From the NCBI RefSeq assembly GCF_002263495.1, contig NZ_CP022753.1, positions 1,798,001-1,862,000 of the forward strand: a DNA stretch of 64,000 nucleotides, in the 5' to 3' direction. The DNA is from Nocardiopsis gilva YIM 90087. GTDB taxonomy: Bacteria > Actinomycetota > Actinomycetes > Streptosporangiales > Streptosporangiaceae. Made by a program: the position numbers and the translations under genes. The first letter of the stretch is position 1, and every line of letters starts with the position of its first letter. Under the pieces are notes generated by a model. The model was not told the origin of the DNA and searched no databases. It was given only the letters and a program-made list of their open reading frames with translations. This document shows positions 28,052 through 36,266 of the stretch, in pieces.

Positions 28052-28723
28052 GTGAAAGACGAAGGGGCCAGGGTGATCCGGCTCAAAGGGGTCGTACGGC
28101 ACTACGGACCCAACCACGCGATCGGTCCGATCGACCTGGAGGTCGGCCCCGGTGAAAGCGTCGTGCTCATCGGACCGAACGGGTGCGGGAAATCGACGAT
28201 GCTGCGTGTGGCTGCTGGACTTGAAACCTATGACTCGGGATCCGTGAACGTACTCGGCGGGGAGCCCCAGCAGGATTCGCCGGACTTCCGACGCCGCGTG
28301 TTCGTGCTGGACGAGCTCGCGTTCTTCCCCGATCTGTCAGTCCGTGAACACCTGGAACTCATCGCGGTCGGCCACGGGCTGGGCAATAAAGCGGCACGCC
28401 GTGTGGACGCGGTCCTCGCGCGGTGCCGACTCTCGCTCCATGGGGATCTCAGCCCCCGCCAGCTCAGTAAGGGACTGCAGCAGCTGCTGCTCATCGCCTC
28501 GATGCTCGTGCCGCCGAGCCCCGACCTGATGATCCTCGACGAGCCGGAGCGACATCTGGACGAGGACGCCAGGTCCTGGCTGGGAGAAGAACTCGTGCAG
28601 AAGAAGCTGGAGGGGACGGGACTCCTGGTCGCGACGCACCACCGCCCGCTTGTCGAGGCGCTGGGCGATCGTGTCGTGGACTTCGGTGGCGGTGGTCCGG
28701 TCGGCAGCGAGGGGGCCGAGTGA
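28052..28723 (+). CDS. ABC transporter ATPase, lanthipeptide exporter
   Basis: 223 residues from GTG 28052, preceded by GCGGGGGAT. Walker A GPNGCGKST, Walker B LMILDEPERHLDED and H-loop VATHHRPLV are intact. The signature is LSKGLQQLLLIAS, where the canonical LSGGQ reads LSKGL; the deviation is typical of small exporter ATPases paired with unusual permeases. It overlaps the permease gene by 4 bases. Its position between modification genes suggests export of, and possibly self-protection against, the peptide. Confidence 0.9.
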   Translation: MKDEGARVIRLKGVVRHYGPNHAIGPIDLEVGPGESVVLIGPNGCGKSTMLRVAAGLETYDSGSVNVLGGEPQQDSPDFRRRVFVLDELAFFPDLSVREHLELIAVGHGLGNKAARRVDAVLARCRLSLHGDLSPRQLSKGLQQLLLIASMLVPPSPDLMILDEPERHLDEDARSWLGEELVQKKLEGTGLLVATHHRPLVEALGDRVVDFGGGGPVGSEGAE

Positions 28724-30390
28724 GCCCGACGACGCTGCGGGGAATCTCGACGGGAGGTGACGCCACGTCCGCCGGTGAAGTTCTCCAGCTGTTGCGCCGC
28801 CATCGCCGCAGCGCCCTTCTCCAGCGACGAGGCGACGTCGCCTACACCGCCTACGTGGTGGCGTTTGTCGCGGTACTGACCATTCCACCGGTCATCATGT
28901 CCTGCGTCGAGGTGGTCCGCGCGCCACTCGATGTGGCGCCGTGGCCCGTCTCGCGAGCCGTGGCCGTCTCCCTCCTCCTGGCCTCGGCCGTCCTCGCCCT
29001 GCTGTGGAGTTCGGTGCGCGAGGCCACCGTCCGGGGGCCGATCCAGCTCAGCGCGCCCGTGATCGACTGGGTCCTTCCACTTCCGATCGACCGGTCGCCC
29101 CTGCTCGGCGCTGCTCTGGTTCGGTCGGTCGCTCTGCGGGGCGCGGCGGGGACGGCGGTGGGACCGCTAGCTCTTGTCCTGCTGTGGCGTACGGTTCTGG
29201 GCGCGCCGGAGGGAGCGGCGGCCGCTGTCGCCCTGCTGCAGGTCGCCTGTGCCGGTTTCCTCATCGGGATATTGAGCAGCGCATGCGGTGCGTGGACGGT
29301 CGTGCGGGGGGCCGGGCCAGCGGCGAAGCTCAGGCCATGGCATGCCCTGCTCCAGGTCCTTCTCCTCGGCGGGGGCGGCCTGGTGTGGTTCGGGCTACTC
29401 CCGGCCCCCGTCGCCGCTGCGGCGCTGTGGAGTGCGCCGTGGTCGTGGGCTGTACAGCCGTTCGCCGAGGTAGCCGGAGCACCCGGGGCAGAACCGTGGT
29501 CCGCGCTCGCAGCCCTGGCCGTCGTGGGAATCGGCGTGGCGGCCCTGGTGGCGCGCTCGTTGGCACAGGTCCCGATGCGCTCCCTGCGCGAGCGTGCGGC
29601 GATGGCATCGAGCCTGAAATCCGGAGTCTGGCTGACGGATTCCACGTGGTTCCAGACGATGGTGAACGAGCGAAGCGGAGCCGTGCCTCGCGCCCGCATT
29701 CGCTTGCGACCACCACGCGACGCCAGGCTTCTCGTCGTATGGCGCGACGTGCTGGGCCTGCTGCGCGCACCATCCACGCTTACGCGTGCGTGTGGGCTCG
29801 GCTGGTGTGCGGCCATCGCGGCCCATATCGACGGGGACTTCCCGCAGGCACTCGCCATCGCTGTCGCACTCGCGCCGTCGATCTTGCTGTACGCGGCGGC
29901 TTCCCGGCTACTGCCCAATGCCCGCATGGAAGCGGCCGATCCGAGGCGCACACGCTATCTCCGGGTGCCGTATCACATCGGCGCCCTGCCGCTGCAGCAC
30001 GCCATCGTCCCGATCGTCTGCTTGGCCACGGTAATGGCGGTGATCGCACCGGTGCTTCTCATTGCGGGCTGCTCCACCGAGGTCGTCGTCCGTACGGCGC
30101 TCATCATTCCGACGGCGGTCGCCGGGGCCCTGGCTGGTGTCTACCGCGGTGACCTGCCCGACCACCTCTCGCTCGGCGTCGAGACTCCGTTCGGCAACAC
30201 CGCGCCCCTGCAGATCATCTCCTGGCACGCCTCCGGCCTCATCGGGCTCCTGGTCGCCGCAGGGCCGATGGCGCTCCCCAACGGACTCGGGGCCTGGTGG
30301 ATCGACCTCCTCTGGTGGGCTGTGGGCACGATTTCCCTACTGCTGTGGGCGCGGAGGAGGGCGTACATGACCTGTGCCGGTCAGTGGTGA
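28720..30390 (+). CDS. DUF6297-like ABC exporter membrane subunit
   Basis: 556 residues, GTG start overlapping the ATPase stop (GTGA). About 11-12 hydrophobic segments are spread along the chain, for example TAYVVAFVAVLTIPPVIMS, AVAVSLLLASAVLALLWS, AALAVVGIGVAALVA and SLLLWARRRAYM near the end; a cytoplasmic loop lies at about residues 285-340. The pattern resembles the DUF6297 family found with single-domain ABC ATPases in actinomycetes. With the upstream ATPase it should form the exporter of the cluster. The sequence does not identify a peptidase domain. Confidence 0.75.
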   Translation: MSPTTLRGISTGGDATSAGEVLQLLRRHRRSALLQRRGDVAYTAYVVAFVAVLTIPPVIMSCVEVVRAPLDVAPWPVSRAVAVSLLLASAVLALLWSSVREATVRGPIQLSAPVIDWVLPLPIDRSPLLGAALVRSVALRGAAGTAVGPLALVLLWRTVLGAPEGAAAAVALLQVACAGFLIGILSSACGAWTVVRGAGPAAKLRPWHALLQVLLLGGGGLVWFGLLPAPVAAAALWSAPWSWAVQPFAEVAGAPGAEPWSALAALAVVGIGVAALVARSLAQVPMRSLRERAAMASSLKSGVWLTDSTWFQTMVNERSGAVPRARIRLRPPRDARLLVVWRDVLGLLRAPSTLTRACGLGWCAAIAAHIDGDFPQALAIAVALAPSILLYAAASRLLPNARMEAADPRRTRYLRVPYHIGALPLQHAIVPIVCLATVMAVIAPVLLIAGCSTEVVVRTALIIPTAVAGALAGVYRGDLPDHLSLGVETPFGNTAPLQIISWHASGLIGLLVAAGPMALPNGLGAWWIDLLWWAVGTISLLLWARRRAYMTCAGQW

Positions 30391-30398
30391 GGGATTCG

Positions 30399-31424
30399 AT
30401 GCCCCACTCCCGAACGTCAGGACACAGAACAGGCACCATGGAATCGCTGTCGAACTATAGGCGGGTCTCGCTCTTCTATCCCTACATGGCCGAGGAGCCG
30501 ACGACCTTCCACCGTTTCGCCGAGACGGTACGGGACACGCCGCTGCACCGGTTGTGGACCGGCCAGTCCCTCAAAGTTGACTCAGGCCATCTCATCGCGG
30601 CCTCGGTCGGCATGGGGACGAAGGTCCCAATCGGCCTTGGAGTGAGCCTCCTACCCTTGCGGCACCCCTACGAGACGGCCCTGCACGCCCGATCACTGGC
30701 TCTTTTGACCGGACACGCGCCGGTGATCGGGCTCGGGACGGCGACGCCCGAGTTCGTCGCCGGGCTTCATGGAGCCCCCTATTCCTCGCCGCTCGCGGTC
30801 GCCTCCGAATATGTCAGGATCGTGCGCGCGCTTCTCCGCGGTGAGGCCCTCGCAGAGGAAGGCACACACTTTCACATGCACGGCCGCCTCCTTCCCGCCG
30901 AATCGCCGGGCGCAGAAATCGGCCTCGGGGTGCTGCGTCCGGGAATGGCCGGCGTCGCCGGCCGCTGGGCGGATGCGGCCGTCACATTTCTGTCGCCTCC
31001 GCGCTATCTCCGCGAGGCCATCGTCCCCCGGATCAGGGAAGCGAGCCGAGAAAGGGATCGGCCGCCGAGGCTGGTCACCATCGCTCACTTCGTTGTGGAG
31101 AGGGCAGGCAGGGACTGTCCCCGGGCGATCGCCCCGACGATCACCACCCACATCAAACAGGCGCACTACGGACACGTGCTGGAGAAGGCGGGGATCTCCA
31201 TCGACCCCCACGACCCGTTGGCCGCAGCAGAGCGATTGATCGGCTCGGGGGTCGTCATGTCGGGGACACCCGAACGGATCGTATCGGCGATCCGTCGGCT
31301 CCATGCGTCGGGGGTCGACGAGGTCGTGCTCAACCCGGCCGGAGTCGTCCATACCGAGGGCATCGTGGCCGGTCTGGCGGATGTCAATGAGGTCGTCCGC
31401 GCCTTCGAGGGGGCGGAAGGATGA
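30399..31424 (+). CDS. LLM-class F420-dependent oxidoreductase (LxmJ-like dehydroresidue reductase)
   Basis: 341 residues from ATG 30399, chosen for GAGGG five bases upstream; an internal ATG at 30438 lacks a ribosome site. It has a luciferase-like TIM barrel: GTKVPIGLGVSLLPLRHPYETALHARSLALLTG, PVIGLGTATPEFVAG and GTPERIVSAIRRLHASGVDEVVLNP are family segments. In lexapeptide the homologue reduces dehydroalanine to D-Ala with F420H2, so D-amino acids are predicted in this product. Its stop overlaps the decarboxylase start by 4 bases. F420 over FMN is inferred from the family. Confidence 0.85.
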   Translation: MPHSRTSGHRTGTMESLSNYRRVSLFYPYMAEEPTTFHRFAETVRDTPLHRLWTGQSLKVDSGHLIAASVGMGTKVPIGLGVSLLPLRHPYETALHARSLALLTGHAPVIGLGTATPEFVAGLHGAPYSSPLAVASEYVRIVRALLRGEALAEEGTHFHMHGRLLPAESPGAEIGLGVLRPGMAGVAGRWADAAVTFLSPPRYLREAIVPRIREASRERDRPPRLVTIAHFVVERAGRDCPRAIAPTITTHIKQAHYGHVLEKAGISIDPHDPLAAAERLIGSGVVMSGTPERIVSAIRRLHASGVDEVVLNPAGVVHTEGIVAGLADVNEVVRAFEGAEG

Positions 31425-32026
31425 CCAGTCCGGCGTCCCGGCTGTCCCTCCGCAGACTCCTCATCGTCGGAAGCGGATCGATCGCTATCGCGATGTCTCC
31501 CTTCTGGCTGAACTGGATGCGTATGACGCATCCGGATGTCGAGTTGAGGATCATCGTGACGCGCGGCGCGGAACGCTTCGTGCGTCGTGATGTGCTGGCG
31601 GCTCTGACCCGACGCGAGGTTCCCGCCGACGCCTGGCCGGACGAGCCTTCGCCGCGTCCTCTCCACGTCGAGCTGGCGTCCTGGCCCGACGCGGTCGTCG
31701 TCCATCCTGCGAGCCTGAACTACACGGCGCGGCTGGCGCTCGGCATGGGGGACAGTCCCTCGCTCCTGGCCTTGCAGTGTACGGAGGCTCCCATCGGGGT
31801 GGCGCTGTCGCCGCCGCCCGGGGCCTTGAAGGGACACGTGATGGCTCGGCACGTGGCGGAGCTCCGGAGCCGACCCAATGTTCATGTGGCCATGCCCGAG
31901 CAACCTCCGGAACTAGCCGAACGCGATGGTGACTGGGGTGGAGTGGCGCCGCTTCCCAAGATCCTTGCGGCGTTGGACGCGATGTACTGTGCGCAGCTTG
32001 ATGAGGGAAGGACGAGTGACGCATGA
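31421..32026 (+). CDS. HFCD-family flavoprotein, peptide cysteine decarboxylase (LxmD-like)
   Basis: 201 residues, ATG overlapping the upstream stop (ATGA). It has a Rossmann-like flavoprotein fold beginning RRLLIVGSGSIAIAMSPFW. The conserved HFCD block is DAVVVHPASLNYTARLALGMGDS, where PASLNY stands in place of the PASANT motif and an active-site His precedes it. It would oxidatively decarboxylate the C-terminal Cys55 to an enethiol, which then adds to dehydrobutyrine from Thr50 to form AviMeCys. The N-terminal Gly-Ser-Gly loop and length match EpiD/LxmD-type enzymes. FMN is the expected cofactor. Confidence 0.85.
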   Translation: MTSPASRLSLRRLLIVGSGSIAIAMSPFWLNWMRMTHPDVELRIIVTRGAERFVRRDVLAALTRREVPADAWPDEPSPRPLHVELASWPDAVVVHPASLNYTARLALGMGDSPSLLALQCTEAPIGVALSPPPGALKGHVMARHVAELRSRPNVHVAMPEQPPELAERDGDWGGVAPLPKILAALDAMYCAQLDEGRTSDA

Positions 32027-32949
32027 GTGAGGTCATCGTGTCCGACTATGGGACACGGCTCACCCGGACCCGGATCGTGCGGACCGACTACCGGCACTTC
32101 GCGTGGTTGGTTCGTAACGGCGCCGATCACCCGAGCGGTAGCGGGGTCAACTCCCTGGCCGGTGTGGAGAATCTGGGGCTGCAGGGGGAGTGCCCGACAC
32201 GTCTCGTCGTCCCTCGCGAGGACGGTGGGTGGCTGCGATACGAGGCCCCGGGGCAAACCCCCGCGTTCTACCTGGTCTTCTCCGATGACGCAGAGGCGCG
32301 GAGGACACTGCACGCGGCTGTCAGCGGTGTCGGCCAGGCCCTGCGGGCACTGCACGATTCCCCCGTCAACGTCCCGGTCCGCGCCTCCCCGCCGGGGATC
32401 GCCCGACTGGAGGATTGGCTGCGGAATAAGGGGACAGCGGTCGGCGACTCCTCCCGGCTGTTCACGGAGGCGGTGCGGATCCTGGGTGAGAAGCGCCTAT
32501 CGGTGGCCCAGGGGTGGATCGGGGAACTGCTGGCCAATGGCGATGGTTCGGTACTCCTCCACGGGGCACCGAGCCTGGGCTGCCTCGTTCCCTCTCCCGT
32601 GCGCCACAAGCACCACGTCCTGCTCACCGGTGAGGAGCTGAGCCAGGGGGCTCCCGAACTGGATCTGGGGTGGATACTCGGGGAATTCGCCGAGCTGCGC
32701 ATGCTTGAGGCCCATGGGCGGATGTGCCTTCCCACGGCGATCGTGGCGGAGACCGCCCGACAGCTCAAGGTGGGCTACGCACGACCGATCGATCGGCGAT
32801 TGACGGGAATGGCGGCGACCCTGCGCGTACTCCTCCATGCCCACGACGCCGCTTGCTACCACGTGTGGGACGAGTCGCTGCTCGACTATCTGGTGTTTGT
32901 CGCCGAACTTGTCGATGGCGAGGGCGACGGCGCCCAATTCCCTGACTGA
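32023..32949 (+). CDS. Degenerate kinase-fold protein of the lanthipeptide cluster
   Basis: 308 residues, ATG overlapping the upstream stop. The layout follows an APH-like protein: a beta-rich front, a helical middle (RRTLHAAVSGVGQALRALHDS), then VLLHGAPSLGCLVP at residues 177-190 in the place of the catalytic HGD loop, and APELDLGWILGEFAEL at 210-225 in the place of the following acidic motif. The catalytic Asp is Ala182, so it should be inactive as a kinase. It may be the counterpart of the third synthetase subunit (LxmX) of class V systems, acting as a scaffold or cyclase. That equivalence is inference. Confidence 0.65.
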   Translation: MSEVIVSDYGTRLTRTRIVRTDYRHFAWLVRNGADHPSGSGVNSLAGVENLGLQGECPTRLVVPREDGGWLRYEAPGQTPAFYLVFSDDAEARRTLHAAVSGVGQALRALHDSPVNVPVRASPPGIARLEDWLRNKGTAVGDSSRLFTEAVRILGEKRLSVAQGWIGELLANGDGSVLLHGAPSLGCLVPSPVRHKHHVLLTGEELSQGAPELDLGWILGEFAELRMLEAHGRMCLPTAIVAETARQLKVGYARPIDRRLTGMAATLRVLLHAHDAACYHVWDESLLDYLVFVAELVDGEGDGAQFPD

Positions 32950-33014
32950 GCCCCGTCCAAGGCTGAGCCCTGTCCGAGAAACGTATTGTGCCCTACCGAT
33001 GAAGTGGAGGAGCC

Positions 33015-33833
33015 ATGGGAGAGTTCTTCGGAATCTCCAAAGCCATCTACGACCTGAAGATACCGAACACCGTTGTCACCCCGATCTACGAGGGCTTCCA
33101 CGGGTATGTCTACGGAGGCCTCGTCGAGCACAGCGAAGCCGACATCGGTGTGATCAAAACATGGGTCGGCGGTCGTGCGAGGCGAGTCCTCGACCTGTGT
33201 TGTGGGACCGGGCGTTTCGCGCGTCGTCTGGCGGCCGATGGGCATGACGTGGTCGGCGTGGACGCTTCACCCGACATGGTGGCCGGTGCGGGTGAGCGCT
33301 GGAGATCCTCGGCGCCCGAGGTGCCGGGCAAGGCGGTGTTCAAGGAGGACGACGCCACCGACATGGACCTCGGTGAGTCGTTCGACGCCGTCGTCATCGG
33401 CGGGCTCTCGATCAGCACTTTCGCGACCGAGGAGAGGAACTCCCTCTTGCGGGTGGCCCGTCGGCACGTTGGGGCTGGTGGCTCGTTGGTCTTCGACTAC
33501 ATGCCCTTCCCCGACAGCGAGGACGCCGACGAGTCGTACCACGTCTTTCCGTTCCCCGGGGAGAGCGATCGCGCCTTCATGGTCTTGGCGGTCCTTCAGG
33601 ATCCGCAACGGGGTGTCCAGGTAACCAACATGTACTCGGAACTCATCGATGGAGAGGGCGGAACCAGGAGGATCCTCTCGTCGGAGTCCGTCTCCTACCT
33701 GTCCGACGAGGCGATCCGGGAGGAACTCGCGGTTGCCGGGTTCAAGGTGGTCGAAGGGAAGGACACGACGCCGGAGCCGCCCTCTGGAAAGCGGTTGCCG
33801 CGCGTCACGATGCTGCGCTGCGAGGCCGTCTGA
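33015..33833 (+). CDS. SAM-dependent methyltransferase of the lanthipeptide cluster (LxmM-like)
   Basis: 272 residues from ATG 33015 after GTGGAGGAGCC. Class I methyltransferase: motif I VLDLCCGTGRFARRLAADG, motif II-like VVGVDASPDMV, an acidic DATDMDL segment and FDAVVIGGLSIST. It lies at the cluster end, 65 bases after the previous gene. Known class V lanthipeptides carry an N,N-dimethylated N-terminus made by a cluster methyltransferase, which is the predicted role here. The N-terminal YEGFHGYVYGG segment may be the substrate-binding cap. Confidence 0.85.
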   Translation: MGEFFGISKAIYDLKIPNTVVTPIYEGFHGYVYGGLVEHSEADIGVIKTWVGGRARRVLDLCCGTGRFARRLAADGHDVVGVDASPDMVAGAGERWRSSAPEVPGKAVFKEDDATDMDLGESFDAVVIGGLSISTFATEERNSLLRVARRHVGAGGSLVFDYMPFPDSEDADESYHVFPFPGESDRAFMVLAVLQDPQRGVQVTNMYSELIDGEGGTRRILSSESVSYLSDEAIREELAVAGFKVVEGKDTTPEPPSGKRLPRVTMLRCEAV

Positions 33834-33901
33834 TCGCCGGATTCTGCGGCGTCGCCCCGGCTGTCGGTCCCTGCCGAGGGCGAGGGTGACCCGGCCTTAC
33901 C

Positions 33902-34171
33902 GGTCTCGCTGTCCGGAGGCTGTCAGATTACCGGGTCAGGCTCGGTGCCGGGACCCTCTACGGTGCGCTCGATCGTCTGGACACCGAGGGGCTGGTGGAG
34001 GTGGCCGGTGAGGAGGTGGTGCGTGGCCGCAACCGGCGCTACTACTGACTGACCGAGGACGGTCGCCGGGTCCTGTCCGCGGAGACCGATCGCTTGGCCA
34101 AGCTGACTGACGTCGCTCGCCAGCTGCTTGGCCCTAGCGCTGGGCCACGTCCGGCGACGGGAACCGCATAG
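33902..34171 (+). pseudogene. PadR-family regulator, broken
   Basis: The frame starting near 33902 encodes a PadR winged-helix core: LSDYRVRLGAGTLYGALDRL, DTEGLVEVAGEE, GRNRRYY, then a TGA at 34046-34048, then continues in frame as LTEDGRRVLSAETDRLAKL to a TAG at 34169. In intact PadR proteins the junction reads YYxLT, so a sense codon (probably CGA) became TGA. The first 25-30 residues, including the start, are also missing. It would have paired with the next gene. Confidence 0.75.
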
Positions 34172-34230
34172 GCCACACAGTGGCCACAGGCTCGATGCAT
34201 CGGAACCATGGAATGGGAGACCTACTGCAC

Positions 34231-34805
34231 ATGGACCGCTATGAGTCGGAACTGCGCCGGGCGCTGCGGTGGTACCCGCGGCACTACCGCGAGCGCCACG
34301 GAGACGAGATCGTGGCGACCGCTCTGGACAGCGCGAACCAGACGAGACGGTGCCGAGGCGAGCCGAGCTCTGGGGCCTGATGAAGGCTGGGCTACTCACC
34401 CGACTCCGCGAATTCCCGCCGCTGTGGCACTGGGTGGCCTACCGCTTCTTCGGCAAGCGGGTGCCGTTTCGCCACCGCATGTGGGCGCGCGACGACCTCA
34501 CGGGGCATCGGTACCACGCGAGGAACATGGCATGGAGGGTGTTAGCCCCAGTTATCCCATTCATGGTGATCATGGTTCCGTTCACGGTATGGGGCACCAT
34601 GACCTCTGGTGTCGATCCATGGGGCTACGAATACACGCTGGGCTTCGCGCCAAAGATCGTGGAAACGCTCGTCCAGAGTTTCCTGATTATGGCGATCACC
34701 TGGTGGCCCGTGACGCTCAATAACTTCGGCGAAGGGAGGCGTGTCGAGCTGTTGGCCAGGCACGATTTCCACCCCGACGGCCGCCCCGTGCATTGGGAGA
34801 AATAG
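34231..34805 (+). pseudogene. PadR-partner membrane protein, frameshifted
   Basis: The first part, from ATG 34231, reads YESELRRALRWYPRHYRERHGDEIVATAL, the typical start of proteins encoded after PadR regulators in actinomycetes. Around 34335-34350 the meaning moves to another frame: PRRAELWGLMKAGLLTRLRE, then PPLWHWVAYRFFGKRVPFRHRMW, two membrane segments (LAPVIPFMVIMVPFTVWG and VQSFLIMAITWWPVTL) and a stop at 34805. A single-base indel explains this. Together with the broken PadR gene this is a decayed regulator-effector pair. Confidence 0.7.
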
Positions 34806-34913
34806 CAGGAGACTGTCACGATCCCAAGGTTTGAGCGTTCGTGACGGGCGATAATGAGATAAGGGCGGCCAGCAATATCGCGGCCGCCCCCTCATGGGCT
34901 CAAACGGGCAGCA

Positions 34914-36116
34914 TTACTCTGCTGCCGGAGCAGGGGCGCGCCCGGCCAGCGTCGCGGCCAGTGCTACGACAGCGAGTGCGCCGCCTAACCACATGGCCGA
35001 GACACCGCCGAATCCGTCCATCGCTATCCCGCCGACGAAGGCGCCCAAGGCGATGCTCCCATTGAAGACACCGACGAAGAGGGCGGTGACTGCCTCGCTG
35101 TCGTCAGGCGCTGACTTCATCATCCACGTCTGGGCGCTCACCGACACACCGCCGTAGGACAGGCCCCACACGATCATCAGGAACCCGGCGCCGAGTGCTG
35201 CTCCGCCCAGCTCCGGAAGAAGCAGCACCGCTGCACCCAGCCCCAGGCTGAGAACCACGAGTGTGGCGCGCGGAGCATGGACCGCGCGTGGCCCTGCTGC
35301 GAAGTTGCCCATGATTCCCGCGATGCCGTAGATGAGCAACATCGTGCCGATCAGACCTGCGCCGATGCCGGTGACCTCCTCCAGGACCGGCCGGATGTAG
35401 GTGTAGGCGGCGAAGTGGCCGCTGACGAGTAGCGCCGCGATGATGAGCCCGGTGGTCACTCTCGGGTTGGCGAGTACTCCCTTTACACCGCTCAGGCGTG
35501 TCGCCCTCTCGGTGGTGAGCCTCGGGAGGGGAACGGCGAGCGCGACCGCCACGAGTAGGGCCAGACCCGCGATCGCGACGAACGCGGCGCGCCACCCGAC
35601 CAAGGCACCGATGTAGGCGCCCGTCGGTACGCCGAGGACCGATGCCACCGCGATACCGCTGAAGATCATGGACGTGGCCGAGCCGACCGACCTCGCCGGG
35701 ACGAGGCGGGGCGCGAGTCCGGCAGCGAGTGCCCAGACGCCTGCCATGCCGACGCCGATGAGGACGCGCGCCACGACCATGACGGCGAAGTTCGGCGCCC
35801 ATGCGGCGAGCAGGTTCGCGGCGGCCAGCAACATCATCAGCGCGACCAACACGACGCGTCGGTCGGACCGCCCGATGGCGAGAGGGACGAATGGCGCTGA
35901 CACGGCCGCGACCAGGCCCGTGATGGTCAGCGTCAGGCCGGCGGTGCCCTCGCTGACGCTGAGCGCGTCACCGATCGGTGTCAGCAGGCCCACCGGCATC
36001 ATTTCGGAGGTGACGACCGTGAAGGTCGCGATGGCCACGGCGATGACGGCAGGCCATCCCCGGGAGGGATGGAGGGGCTCTGTGGGCGCGGATCGACGCA
36101 CAGACGAATTGGACAT
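34914..36116 (-). CDS. MFS drug/sugar efflux transporter (DHA1 type)
   Basis: 400 residues from ATG 36116; ATG 36125 or 36167 would add 3 or 17 residues and no ribosome site decides. Twelve membrane helices are visible, starting GWPAVIAVAIATFTVVTSEMMP. The TM2-3 loop motif is LAIGRSDRRVVLVALM, and the TM4 region PNFAVMVVARVLIGVGMAGVWALAAGLAPRLV is typical of the AraJ/YdhP group; TM5 has GVPTGAYIGALVGWRAAF. It likely exports a small molecule. It is divergent from a LysR regulator at 36267, which probably controls it. Confidence 0.9.
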   Translation of the reverse strand: MSNSSVRRSAPTEPLHPSRGWPAVIAVAIATFTVVTSEMMPVGLLTPIGDALSVSEGTAGLTLTITGLVAAVSAPFVPLAIGRSDRRVVLVALMMLLAAANLLAAWAPNFAVMVVARVLIGVGMAGVWALAAGLAPRLVPARSVGSATSMIFSGIAVASVLGVPTGAYIGALVGWRAAFVAIAGLALLVAVALAVPLPRLTTERATRLSGVKGVLANPRVTTGLIIAALLVSGHFAAYTYIRPVLEEVTGIGAGLIGTMLLIYGIAGIMGNFAAGPRAVHAPRATLVVLSLGLGAAVLLLPELGGAALGAGFLMIVWGLSYGGVSVSAQTWMMKSAPDDSEAVTALFVGVFNGSIALGAFVGGIAMDGFGGVSAMWLGGALAVVALAATLAGRAPAPAAE

Positions 36117-36266
36117 GCGGATCATCAAAACGGCGAGAGCCGATCGGAACAACAGCCGATTCGTCATGCTTCAATGAATCTGGCTTATCTATGCAGGCCG
36201 CCTCAGCGGGTGCGGGGCCCACGGCGCCCGGGGCAGGCATCACGGTCCCGGGGGAGGGGCAGTCAC

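Noticed and set aside
30438-31424. Downstream ATG 30438 as start of the LLM reductase
   Set aside because: It lacks a ribosome site, whereas ATG 30399 has GAGGG at good spacing directly after the permease stop.
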